From Saprospiraceae bacterium (lineage in GTDB: Bacteria; Bacteroidota; Bacteroidia; Chitinophagales; Saprospiraceae): a stretch of DNA of 34,156 nt. The translations under genes and the position numbers were made by a program. Below the pieces are notes generated by a model. It saw only the letters and a list, made by a program, of their open reading frames with translations, was not told where the DNA came from and did not search any database. The DNA lies in assembly GCA_029262995.1 (NCBI GenBank), contig JAJCYH010000031.1, positions 1 through 34,156 of the forward strand, written 5' to 3'. Positions 25,476 through 33,606 of the stretch are shown here, piece after piece. Positions within the stretch are counted from its first letter, which is position 1. Each line of letters starts with the position of its first letter.

Positions 25476-25928
25476 TTTCTGTATCTATTTAAGAGTTCTC
25501 GCAAAATCTTGAGGAGTCAATTAGAAAAATAGAAGGAATTATTAGCTTTAGGGGTAAACCTTTATAAAAGCATATCGCTGTAAAAAGCTAGCAATAGTAA
25601 TTTATATAGCAGTTATAAAAATCTATTTGCGTTATAGTTTTCGAATTAAACCAATTGAAGATAAAATTTTGGTGAGATCAGTACATTTGAATTGTATACG
25701 ATTGATAATACAAATCTGTTATTATATAATGTACGATTGGCAATGCAATAAAATATTACTTTTTGCACCCTCCACAAGATATAGAGTAATTCTCTATATG
25801 CATATGACAAATATCATAATGGTTATTGATCATAGTCAGCCTAAAAAAGGGTTTCCAACACTAAATTGTGCTTGAAAAAAGATGCGACATAAGGTCGATC
25901 AAAATTTTTAAGCATAAAAAACTGTACA

Positions 25929-26618
25929 ATGAAAAAACAGAATTTAATCTTTAACCTTGTAGTCCTTGTAGTAGGATTTTTCATAATAGCTGAGATCGCA
26001 TCATGTACTCATGATGATGAAATATTTGACCCAATAGAGGATTCTACATTTGAATACGGTGGTGATATAATCAAAGTATCAGATGGATACAATTTTGATA
26101 AAACCCACTCCTCTGTTCGTTGGGAATCAGCTTATCTCGCTAATTCAGCACTTTTAACAGGTCGCTTCAACAATTTTGAAGGAACTGTAGATTTTATCCA
26201 AAATGACCCAGAAAATATCAGTTTTTCAGGTAAGGTTTTACTTAGTACAGTAAATACTGGAGAACCGGGTAGAGACCAAGGTTGTCTCGTAGGAACCTTT
26301 GGTATAGTTGAAGGAGATATTACCTCTGATGAAGCCACTTTAGTTAGCAAAAGCGTTGCATTTGATAATAATGGTGGATATAACGTCAAAGCAGATCTTA
26401 CTTTTCATGGCGTTACTTCAGAAGTAGATTTTAAACTTAATTATTCAGGCATAACTTTTTTTGATGAAGGGTCTGGAGTATTTGGAGCACCATTGAACCT
26501 TGTAGGATTTACAGGAGAATTTCAAATGAACGCCAAAAGCATTTTCGGTATAGAGTCTTCAAACATTGCTGATCTGGTTACAGTCAAGATTAACATGCAG
26601 TTCAAACAACCCATTTAA
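25929..26618 (+). CDS. YceI-family lipoprotein
   Basis: 229 residues. Lipoprotein signal with Cys26 (IASC), then a YceI lipocalin-like barrel from about 48: YNFDKTHSSVRWESAYL, LLTGRFNNFEGTVDF, VKADLTFHGVTSEVDFKL, and a last strand VKINMQFKQPI. YceI proteins bind polyisoprenoids or similar long-chain lipids in the periplasm. As the first gene of an operon with a ferredoxin, an NrfD-type quinone protein and cytochromes, it may carry a quinone or another isoprenoid; that role is inferred. The gap to the next gene is 51 bp. Confidence 0.88.
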   Translation: MKKQNLIFNLVVLVVGFFIIAEIASCTHDDEIFDPIEDSTFEYGGDIIKVSDGYNFDKTHSSVRWESAYLANSALLTGRFNNFEGTVDFIQNDPENISFSGKVLLSTVNTGEPGRDQGCLVGTFGIVEGDITSDEATLVSKSVAFDNNGGYNVKADLTFHGVTSEVDFKLNYSGITFFDEGSGVFGAPLNLVGFTGEFQMNAKSIFGIESSNIADLVTVKINMQFKQPI

Positions 26619-26669
26619 TCAACCCTGCTGACTTAGAACTATTCACTATTTCACAATAAAAATTGAATT

Positions 26670-27062
26670 ATGAAAACTGAAAATATATTGTCAGTGCTGC
26701 TCTTAATAGTGTTCGTTTGTTTCTTTAGTGCGTGCTATTATGATGACCCTCCTGAAGTGGCACCAATTGATATTGAAGATGTATCTTTTTCAACGCATAT
26801 TCTGCCCACTTTTGAAAGCAGTTGCAGTACATCCAATTGTCATGATGGGACCAAGGAACCTAACCTGACCAGTGATCAAGCTTACTCTGAATTATTAGCT
26901 GGAGGGTATATTAATACAACTATACCTGAAGCCAGTATACTATACAAATCTGTTGATTTTCAGTCTGGGACTGAAGCAATGCCTCCAGGTGGTCCGAAGT
27001 TACCTAATACTGACATTGAAGTGATTCGCTTGTGGATTATTAAGGGTGCACCTAACAATTAA
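26670..27062 (+). CDS. Cytochrome c-like lipoprotein with CX4CH motif
   Basis: 130 residues. Lipobox FSAC at Cys22. The mature part reads FSTHILPTFESSC-STSN-CHDG: Cys52 and Cys57 with His58, a CX4CH arrangement instead of CX2CH, and a possible axial Met in EAMPPGG (Met104). This pattern is common in Planctomycete/Bacteroidota-type cytochrome lipoproteins ending in a short helix like DIEVIRLWIIKGAPNN. It should sit in the periplasm, tethered to a membrane. Whether heme attaches to a CX4CH site here is not shown by sequence alone. Confidence 0.8.
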   Translation: MKTENILSVLLLIVFVCFFSACYYDDPPEVAPIDIEDVSFSTHILPTFESSCSTSNCHDGTKEPNLTSDQAYSELLAGGYINTTIPEASILYKSVDFQSGTEAMPPGGPKLPNTDIEVIRLWIIKGAPNN

Positions 27063-27105
27063 GATTTTAGTCTTATGTATAATTAACAAACAAAAAAAGA
27101 GCATT

Positions 27106-28023
27106 ATGAATCTATATAAATTAAATAGTAGTTCTCGAATATTCTCTAACTTGCTTATAGCAATTACATTGGTACTGTTAGTCTTTTTATCCATTCCGCA
27201 GATAATATATGCCCAAGATGATTCGATTGACGAACTTGAAAAAGCAGTAGACAAACCCGTTAGATCGGTTTTTGAATCTGCTCTCTTAATAGACAACCAG
27301 ACAGTTGTTGTTCCTTCAAAAGGGACTTTTGAATTTGACATCCAGCATCGCTTTGGTACGCTTGATAAAGGGTACGAGGATTTGTTTGGCTTATATGCTA
27401 ACTCCAATATCCGATTAGGATTCGGATATGCTCCAATTGAAAATTTATTCCTTGGAGTAGGATTAACCAAATTCAAAAACCTAGTAGACTTGAATGTTAA
27501 ATATTCTTTACTCAAACAAACCCGAAGTGGTGCCATACCAGTATTTATCACCTATTATGGTGTCATGGCTTTTGACACAAGAAAAGAAGACAAAAGGGAA
27601 GAAGTCTTCCATTCTTCTGATAGAATATCATATTTCAATCAGGTATTAATCGGCAGAAAATTTAACAATTGGTTGTCTGTACAGGTTGCCCCAAGTGTTT
27701 CCCATTATAATATTGTAGAGAAAACCAGGAATCACGATCATATCGCAGTCGCTGTAGGTGCACAACTTAAATTAACCGATACTATGAGCTTTCTATTAAA
27801 TATTGATCAACCCATAACTAAGCACGAAGCCAACAATCCGAATCCAAATGTCAGTTTTGGTATTCAGATGGCAACAAGCTCTCACGCATTCCAGATTTTC
27901 TTGGGTAATTCGAATATGATTATTCCACAAGAAACAAATTTCAATAATAACAGAAACTACTCTGATAACTTTGGAGAAAACTTTTTAATAGGGTTCAATA
28001 TTACCCGCCTCTGGGCATTATAG
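27106..28023 (+). CDS. DUF5777-family beta-barrel protein
   Basis: 305 residues from the ATG at 27106 (the frame extends to 27046, but that start would overlap the previous gene and lacks a signal). The signal peptide runs to about YAQDD. The rest is alternating beta strands with family-like blocks: FESALLIDNQTVVVPSKGTF, EFDIQHRFGT, GLYANSNIRLGFGYAP, and a barrel-like end (NFLIGFNITRLWAL). DUF5777 proteins look like outer-membrane barrels and often occur with YceI and cytochrome genes, as here. The function is unknown. Confidence 0.82.
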   Translation: MNLYKLNSSSRIFSNLLIAITLVLLVFLSIPQIIYAQDDSIDELEKAVDKPVRSVFESALLIDNQTVVVPSKGTFEFDIQHRFGTLDKGYEDLFGLYANSNIRLGFGYAPIENLFLGVGLTKFKNLVDLNVKYSLLKQTRSGAIPVFITYYGVMAFDTRKEDKREEVFHSSDRISYFNQVLIGRKFNNWLSVQVAPSVSHYNIVEKTRNHDHIAVAVGAQLKLTDTMSFLLNIDQPITKHEANNPNPNVSFGIQMATSSHAFQIFLGNSNMIIPQETNFNNNRNYSDNFGENFLIGFNITRLWAL

Positions 28024-28057
28024 TTGACGCCTTGAGATTATTACTAAATTGATATTT

Positions 28058-28315
28058 ATGAAAAACCAAAAGTTTAAAAGAAGAGGTATCCTAGGAAAAC
28101 TCTTACTGTTTGGCTCAGCATTCGCAATAGGCCTTAAGACCAATTCTGTTTTAAAAGCAAATGAAGTTGAAACCATTAGGCTCATTGGCAAAGACGGTAA
28201 GGTTCATGAAGTGGAAAGAAAGAATTTAAATAAAATGTGTTCAGGAAAAGTTTCAAATAAAAGGCTTCTTTCCTGGCTAAACAAAAAGGACTCAAAAGAT
28301 GGACAAATCAGATAA
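28058..28315 (+). CDS. Small exported protein related to the N-terminus of the next ferredoxin
   Basis: 85 residues from the ATG at 28058. KFKRRGILGKLLLFGSAFAIG is a Tat-like or hydrophobic export signal. It is followed by ETIRLIGKDGKVHEVERKNL, which aligns with KTVQLLSQDGELVEVDEAFL (residues 42-61) of the ferredoxin encoded next. There are no iron-sulfur cysteines, only a single MCSG. It overlaps the ferredoxin gene by 17 bp. It looks like a free copy of the ferredoxin's N-terminal module. Function unknown. Confidence 0.7.
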   Translation: MKNQKFKRRGILGKLLLFGSAFAIGLKTNSVLKANEVETIRLIGKDGKVHEVERKNLNKMCSGKVSNKRLLSWLNKKDSKDGQIR

Positions 28316-29225
28316 TAACAGACGGAGTTTCATAAAAAAAGCCGGTCTTGCAGGTTTACTAACGGGATCTACATGGGTTGCATCTGATGCTTTTCAGTCC
28401 AATCAAATAGAGAAAAGCGGAAAAACAGTTCAGCTCCTTTCTCAGGATGGGGAATTGGTTGAAGTTGATGAAGCATTCCTTAAACCCATTCCAGACATCC
28501 ATATTTCACCAGAAGAAGCAAGAGAAGGCATTGAAGGACGAAAATTTGTCATGGTCATAGACTTGGCACAATGCAAAAACTTGCGTAAATGCCATGATGC
28601 CTGTGAGAAAATGCACTACTTGTCTCCTGAAAAAGAGTGGTTGAAGGTCTTGAAAATGCAGGACAATGAATTGGCAGAACCCTATTGGCAGCCTACGATG
28701 TGTTTTCATTGTGACCAACCCCCATGCGTGAAAGTCTGTCCTGTCGATGCGACCTTTAAACGATCGGATGGGATTGTATTGATAGATAATGAGCGTTGTA
28801 TCGGCTGCCGGTTTTGTATGGTGGCCTGCCCCTATTCTGCAAGAACCTTTGACTGGAGCGAGCCACAGATACCACTTGAAATCGCAGAGATGCCGTATTC
28901 TCCTGAGACGAGTTGTCCACCTAAAAAAGGTACGGTGTCCAAATGTGATTTTTGTCCTGACAAAACCCGAAAAGGCGAATTGCCTCCATGTGTGACAGCC
29001 TGCCCTAATGGTGTCTTTTACTTTGGTGATGAAAATGAGGATGCTGTATCAAACGGATCTGTTACGGTCAAGCTTAGTACATTGCTTGCAGATCGTGCTG
29101 GATATAGGTACATGGAGGATTTAGGCACTAAGCCAAGAGTATATTATCTGCCTCCTGTGAATAGAGCATTCCCGTTTGAAGATGATGAATATACTAGAAC
29201 TCAAAATGAAGGTCATGATCACTAA
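28299..29225 (+). CDS. Tat-exported 4Fe-4S ferredoxin-type electron-transfer subunit (DmsB/PsrB/HybA-like)
   Basis: 308 residues. The twin-arginine signal NRRSFIKKAGLAG at 7-19 sends it folded to the periplasm. Four cysteine groups follow: C92/C98/C102, C135/C138/C143/C147 (CFHCDQPPCVKVC), C167/C170/C173/C177 (CIGCRFCMVAC) and C216/C219/C231/C235 (CDFCPDK...CVTAC), so up to four [4Fe-4S] clusters. The first group is CKNLRKCHDAC rather than CxxCxxC. In DMSO and polysulfide reductase-type complexes this subunit links a molybdopterin subunit to an NrfD membrane subunit. No such catalytic subunit is encoded here. The gene overlaps the NrfD gene by 11 bp. Confidence 0.92.
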   Translation: MDKSDNNRRSFIKKAGLAGLLTGSTWVASDAFQSNQIEKSGKTVQLLSQDGELVEVDEAFLKPIPDIHISPEEAREGIEGRKFVMVIDLAQCKNLRKCHDACEKMHYLSPEKEWLKVLKMQDNELAEPYWQPTMCFHCDQPPCVKVCPVDATFKRSDGIVLIDNERCIGCRFCMVACPYSARTFDWSEPQIPLEIAEMPYSPETSCPPKKGTVSKCDFCPDKTRKGELPPCVTACPNGVFYFGDENEDAVSNGSVTVKLSTLLADRAGYRYMEDLGTKPRVYYLPPVNRAFPFEDDEYTRTQNEGHDH

Positions 29226-30543
29226 TGAGCACATACCTCAAAACGTGAATACTATTATAAATGATCTCGAACCAAGAGCCTTTGGACGTATTGGAAAGCT
29301 ATGGGTAGCAGTGCTTGTCGGGTTTTCCTTGATTGGTCTGTTTTTTTATATACAGCAAGTCAGGCAAGGACTTGGAATCACAGCAATGAGGGATTACAGC
29401 ACATGGGGAATTTATGTGTCCAATTTTGTATTTTTTGTAGCAATCAGTCTGGTAGGTTCACTGATCAGTGCCATATTAAAATTATCAAAAGCAAAGTGGG
29501 CCGATCCCCTTACAAGGATTGCAGAAATGATTGCTGTAGCAGCCATCATATTTGCGGCTATAGTCATTATTATTGACATGGGCCGCCCCGATAGGTTTTA
29601 TAATGTCATCATTCACGCTAGGATCCAATCACCTATAACCTGGGATGTTATTGTTATTACGACATATCTTTTTATCAGCTTACTTCTATTGTATCTGCCT
29701 TTGATCCCCGATCTGGCCATTCTTAGAAAAAGACCAGAACGTTTATCAAAATGGCAAAACAATTTGTATGGATGGCTGAGCATGAATTGGAAGGATCTTC
29801 CCGTACAAAAAAACATTTTGAATAAGTCCATTTCGATTCTTGCCGTAATTATTATTCCTGTAGCCTTTGGTATCCACACTGTCACTTCTTGGTTGTTTGC
29901 CACTACTTTCCGCCCCGGCTGGGACAGCACCAATTTCGGACCTTATTTTGTTTCAGGTGCATTTATGGTTGGTGCAGCCACAGTCATCGCCGCTATGTAT
30001 GTTTTTAGAAAAGCATATAAATTGGAGAATTATATTCATCTCAAGCATTTTGATTACATGGGCAGGCTTCTTGTCTTGTTATCACTGATATATCTATATT
30101 TTAATATCAATGAATACTTTATTCCTGCGTATAAAATGAAAACCAGCGAGGTCGAGCATTTGAAGGAATTGTTCATTGGGCGACATGCACAGCTATTTTG
30201 GGCAGTGCAGATTTTGGGTATGATTGTACCAATTGTAGTCTTAATTTTCAAACGAGGAAGACGCCCTCTGCCCCTATTGGTTATTTCCATTATGGTTATT
30301 GTAGGAGCATGGTTTAAGCGCTTCCTGATTGTGGTTCCCAGTCTTGCGCATCCCTTAATTCCTACCAATCGTGTAGACCCAACTTGGTTGAACTATTTTC
30401 CAACTATACCTGAATGGTTTATTACTATCGGAACTTTGTGTGGTGCCCTGTTGATTATAACAATGCTTGTCAGAGTGTTTCCAATAATTCCAATCAGTGA
30501 AACGATTGAAGAAATGAATGCGCGTCAAAACAAAAAACTGTAG
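29215..30543 (+). CDS. nrfD: NrfD/PsrC-type integral membrane quinone oxidoreductase subunit
   Basis: 442 residues from the ATG at 29215, preferred over 29176 because it gives the usual short overlap with the ferredoxin gene. About ten membrane helices. Family features include YSTWGIYVSNFVFFVAIS near the start, DMGRPDRFYNVIIHARIQSP ITWD at about 130-150, and HTVTSWLFATTFRPGWDS around 220. NrfD-type subunits exchange electrons between membrane quinone and an attached ferredoxin subunit on the periplasmic face. Long helices and the PGW(D/H)S loop resemble the ActC/PsrC branch. Confidence 0.93.
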   Translation: MITNEHIPQNVNTIINDLEPRAFGRIGKLWVAVLVGFSLIGLFFYIQQVRQGLGITAMRDYSTWGIYVSNFVFFVAISLVGSLISAILKLSKAKWADPLTRIAEMIAVAAIIFAAIVIIIDMGRPDRFYNVIIHARIQSPITWDVIVITTYLFISLLLLYLPLIPDLAILRKRPERLSKWQNNLYGWLSMNWKDLPVQKNILNKSISILAVIIIPVAFGIHTVTSWLFATTFRPGWDSTNFGPYFVSGAFMVGAATVIAAMYVFRKAYKLENYIHLKHFDYMGRLLVLLSLIYLYFNINEYFIPAYKMKTSEVEHLKELFIGRHAQLFWAVQILGMIVPIVVLIFKRGRRPLPLLVISIMVIVGAWFKRFLIVVPSLAHPLIPTNRVDPTWLNYFPTIPEWFITIGTLCGALLIITMLVRVFPIIPISETIEEMNARQNKKL

Positions 30544-30545
30544 GT

Positions 30546-31436
30546 ATGAAGAAAATAATATACAGTTTGGTCTTGATTTTATCAATATCACTATGTTCTG
30601 AGGGTATTCTTATTGGGCAGGATGATACAACTGTTAATGAACCCGTCAAAATAAGACTCTCGCTGTTATACCAGAATATAAACAATACAGGACCTCGATT
30701 ACTTGCTACAGTTAAAACAAAGGTAGACAGATCATATATTACCCTTGAGGATGTAAATGTTAAATTCTATTTTGGTGATTCTGATGAGAGTTTATATCTG
30801 GGCTCTTTAAAAACGAATGACTCTGGAGAGGCATTGTTTTTGGTTCCTGAAACACTGAGAAAAATTATTGATACGACAGCCGTATATCTTTATACTGCTG
30901 CCGTTCAAAATGAGCCTGGAATAAAGGATAAAGAAACAGATGTAGAAATTATAAAGTCAAAAGTGGATCTGAGCTTTTATGAAGAGGATTCTATCAAAAA
31001 AGTTAGGTACCAGTTTTGGACTGCGGATTCATTAGGCAATATGATTCCTGTGGAAGACCTGAATCCTATATTTTATATAGAACGTCTTTTTGGTTTGTTA
31101 GCTGTTTCTGGTGAGTTTGCAACAACGGATGAAGAGGGAGTTTGTGAAATTGTATTTCCTGATAACTTGCTAGGTGATTCAAATGGCAAGCTAAAAGTCC
31201 TTGTGAAGATAGATGATCATGATGATTATGGTACAATCATAGCAAAAGCGCAAATTGACTGGGGTATACCACTGGTGCAGAGCGATCAAAGTCTTGAGCG
31301 TGAGCTGTGGTCTTCAGGGGCCAACGCACCAATTTATCTTGTATTTATTGTTAATGCACTTTTGGGTGGAATTGTCTTTACACTAATTTATATTATCTTT
31401 AACTTATATCGTATATATACATTAAGTCATGAATAA
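30546..31436 (+). CDS. Periplasmic protein with C-terminal membrane anchor
   Basis: 296 residues. Signal peptide to about IGQDD, a beta-rich periplasmic region (two Ig-like parts: 30-145 with VKTKVDRSYITLEDVNVKFY, and 146-240), then one transmembrane helix at about 262-287 and a short cytoplasmic tail. No cysteine-rich or heme motif. It starts 2 bp after the NrfD stop and is followed 15 bp later by a cytochrome c gene, so it is likely a structural or docking subunit of the complex. I do not recognise the family. Confidence 0.75.
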   Translation: MKKIIYSLVLILSISLCSEGILIGQDDTTVNEPVKIRLSLLYQNINNTGPRLLATVKTKVDRSYITLEDVNVKFYFGDSDESLYLGSLKTNDSGEALFLVPETLRKIIDTTAVYLYTAAVQNEPGIKDKETDVEIIKSKVDLSFYEEDSIKKVRYQFWTADSLGNMIPVEDLNPIFYIERLFGLLAVSGEFATTDEEGVCEIVFPDNLLGDSNGKLKVLVKIDDHDDYGTIIAKAQIDWGIPLVQSDQSLERELWSSGANAPIYLVFIVNALLGGIVFTLIYIIFNLYRIYTLSHE

Positions 31437-31451
31437 AATAGAAAACAGATT

Positions 31452-31856
31452 ATGAAAAATTCATTCGGTTTTAGTTTATTGTTTCTTCTTGGGGCGTGCC
31501 TTTTGCTTGCCTTTTCTGTCCTAGATCAGGAGCCATGGGTCGTTCCAGAGAAGTATCAAAACCTAGACAACCCCATTACAGCTGATGATGAATCAATGGA
31601 TATTGGAAAGTCACTTTATAACAAACATTGTAAGTCATGTCATGGCAAGGAAGGTCTTGGAGATGGATCTAAAGCAGAGCAATTGGATACGCCGTCTGGT
31701 GATTTTACAGATGATTATTTTACACTGCAAACAGATGGCAGTATCTATTATAAGACTGTTAAAGGCCGTGATGATATGCCAAGTTTTGAAAAGAAAATAC
31801 CGGACTCTGAAGACATCTGGCATGTCGTTAACTATATCCGTTCTCTAGCCGAATAA
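31452..31856 (+). CDS. Monoheme cytochrome c
   Basis: 134 residues. N-terminal signal or anchor helix (about 4-24), then one heme site CKSCH (C60, C63, H64) with axial Met109 in GRDDMPSFEKKI and the C-terminal helix VVNYIRSLAE: a class I cytochrome c domain. The signal has no typical cleavage site, so it may stay anchored in the inner membrane. As last gene of the operon it is the probable periplasmic electron carrier for the ferredoxin/NrfD unit. No terminator is visible just after the stop. Confidence 0.92.
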   Translation: MKNSFGFSLLFLLGACLLLAFSVLDQEPWVVPEKYQNLDNPITADDESMDIGKSLYNKHCKSCHGKEGLGDGSKAEQLDTPSGDFTDDYFTLQTDGSIYYKTVKGRDDMPSFEKKIPDSEDIWHVVNYIRSLAE

Positions 31857-31958
31857 TAATACAAATACTAAACTTAGAGTTTATCAGACATTCGACCTCC
31901 GGGGGAAACAGCATATTTGATTTATCCTTATTGTGGAAGTATTGTTTTTCATTAATTT

Positions 31959-32084
31959 CTACTCTTGTCCAAAAGGAGAAGTTTTGGGAATAATATCTGG
32001 AGCAAGCCCCCCTCCTTGGCCACCAAAGCTTTGTCTAAATTCAAATACATTAGCCAATGCCTTATCCGACGCCAAAGGCTTTAG
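31959..32084 (-). pseudogene. C-terminal remnant of an unknown protein
   Basis: Minus-strand frame without start: LKPLASDKALANVFEFRQSF, then GGQGGGLAPDIIPKTSPFGQE and TAG at 31959-31961. The glycine run and codon use look protein-like. It is cut off on its N-terminal side by a TGA at 32085-32087. Family not recognised. The stretch 31857-31958 shows nothing. Confidence 0.35.
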
Positions 32085-32116
32085 TCAACGGGGTTAGCGT
32101 CGGTGACACGCTACTT

Positions 32117-32146
32117 AAAGCTCCTAAAATATTAGGAGCTTTTTTA
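32117..32146 (+). terminator. Intrinsic terminator without an adjacent gene
   Basis: An 11-bp perfect stem (32117-32127 with 32132-32142) with a 4-base loop and TTTTTT. It follows CACGCTACTTAAAG, which resembles the 3' end and flank of the tRNA at 23172-23245. No intact gene ends here, so it may be the relic of a transcription unit, or the distant end of the cytochrome operon. Confidence 0.65.
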
Positions 32147-32307
32147 TTGGAGCTATTCTCCTGTAATCTATTAATTAAGATAAATGATTCATTTAGTGTT
32201 TATTCCTGCGAATCTGACCCCCTTATTAATAATTAAGGTTAGATTGATACGAAGTGGATAATGATCATGCTTAATCTTGAGAATAAATCAAGACATGGCA
32301 TATTAGA

Positions 32308-32402
32308 CCATATATTTTAAATCTGCAGAAGAAGGACTCGAGACCATCTACAAAAAAGACGATGAAGGAAACTTGGTTGAGGTTGGGCATTTGAAAAAGT
32401 GA
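32308..32402 (+). pseudogene. C-terminal remnant of an unknown protein
   Basis: The plus strand reads TIYFKSAEEGLETIYKKDDE then GNLVEVGHLKK and a TGA at 32400-32402, opening only after a TAG at 32305. It has the look of a charged C-terminus of a lost gene. No start codon. The stretch 32147-32307 shows nothing clear. Confidence 0.3.
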
Positions 32403-32411
32403 GAACTGTAA

Positions 32412-33137
32412 TTATTTAATAATAGGTTTCATTAAACCAAGATCATAAGAAACACCAAATGTGCGAATAAAACCAGATCCTTTATTTACAACGTATGCAG
32501 TTGGTTGAGGAATGTCATTGTAAGTATAGTTAACAAACATTTCCTGAAATACTCTATGTCCAAAGCTCCATCTATAGTCTACTATAAAATTAAGTCCCCC
32601 AATTATATTAAAGCTAAATCCAATACCTAATGTTGGTAGGATTTGTTGACCACTAAATGCTTGTACTTCTGCGAATCCCATATAAAGACCTCTTGTACCT
32701 GATCCATCGAAAATGTTAGTCATTATTAGTCCCTCAGGTTGTTGTGGTAAATTTTTTTCTAAAGACATTTCAATTGAAGGTAAGAATGTAATCCTTCCTT
32801 TATTAATGTTTAATTTATATTGAAACATAAGGCCATATCTCTTTAGTAGTACTCTTGAAGATCCACGACCAAATCCTCCCACTTCGCCCGTTGAACCTAT
32901 ATGATTCCATCCAGAAAATCTGCTATAACTTACTCCAATTTGTAATTTTTTTGTTGCTGGAATAGTCAAATTAAAACCCTTAATTGGCTTAGGGTTTCTC
33001 AGAGTTTTAGGATTAATCATAGCAACAATTACTTCATCACTATGCGTAATTTTACCAACTGACAATGAAAGCGATTGTCCATAAATGCAAATTGAAATCA
33101 AACTGAAAACAAGTGTCAAAAATGTTTTGTAAATCAT
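32412..33137 (-). CDS. Exported outer-membrane-type beta-barrel protein
   Basis: 241 residues. Signal peptide MIYKTFLTLVFSLISICIYG followed by QSLSLSVG. The rest alternates aromatic and polar residues in barrel-like strands (KLQIGVSYSRFSGWN, YGLMFQYKLNINKG, LPTLGIGFSFNIIGGLNFIV, FIRTFGVSYDLGLM), consistent with a small outer-membrane porin-like protein. I cannot name a family. It ends 10 bp after a plus-strand remnant and may be in one unit with the two minus-strand genes upstream (33187, 33607). Confidence 0.7.
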   Translation of the reverse strand: MIYKTFLTLVFSLISICIYGQSLSLSVGKITHSDEVIVAMINPKTLRNPKPIKGFNLTIPATKKLQIGVSYSRFSGWNHIGSTGEVGGFGRGSSRVLLKRYGLMFQYKLNINKGRITFLPSIEMSLEKNLPQQPEGLIMTNIFDGSGTRGLYMGFAEVQAFSGQQILPTLGIGFSFNIIGGLNFIVDYRWSFGHRVFQEMFVNYTYNDIPQPTAYVVNKGSGFIRTFGVSYDLGLMKPIIK

Positions 33138-33186
33138 GTGACAGATTAAAATGAGGAGTAAAAAATACTCCTCATTGCCTATAAAT

Positions 33187-33528
33187 TTAATCTAAAAATA
33201 ACTTTCCTGTAGGTCCTAGATAGCATAATTCTTGACCTCCACTAGTTATACTATGTTGGCTATAAAGTTGTAATGAATAAACCCTTGCACCATTATGATT
33301 TTGATGTGCTTGAATATCAGAATCACCAGAAGTGTCATGACGACTTAAGTTAATGGTATAAATTTCACAATCTTCGTCTTTATCAAAATACTTACCTATG
33401 CATGATACTCTTGCTGCTTCAGGGTCAGTTCTCGATAAATTCCCATTAGAAAACCTTCTGAATGTTCTGGTTCTAGCTCCAACTTCATTAGGAGTTGGAT
33501 CCCAGATTACTGGAGAGTCCACCCCCAC
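33187..33528 (-). CDS. Unrecognised protein, start uncertain
   Basis: 113 residues from the GTG at 33528; another GTG is two codons upstream at 33534. The frame stays open back to a TAA at 33607-33609, and those 26 extra codons encode a hydrophobic helix (LLVKWYYVLGSPLVSIVISL) that looks like a signal or anchor but has no ATG, GTG or TTG before it. So either the start is a rare codon, or the gene was once fused to the one upstream, or it is broken. The body is hydrophilic (RTFRRFSNGNLSRTDPEAAR, INLSRHDTSGDSDIQAHQNH) with no known motif. Confidence 0.5.
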   Translation of the reverse strand: MGVDSPVIWDPTPNEVGARTRTFRRFSNGNLSRTDPEAARVSCIGKYFDKDEDCEIYTINLSRHDTSGDSDIQAHQNHNGARVYSLQLYSQHSITSGGQELCYLGPTGKLFLD

Positions 33529-33606
33529 ATAAAGAGATAGACTAATGACAATAGAAACAAGAGGAGATCCTAAAACGTAATACCACTTTACCAGAAGGTA
33601 TCTAAG

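Noticed and set aside
25627-25875. 82-codon open frame on the plus strand
   Set aside because: Odd composition (many Ile, Met, Cys, Arg), no signal, no motif, no operon context; looks like chance in AT-rich DNA.
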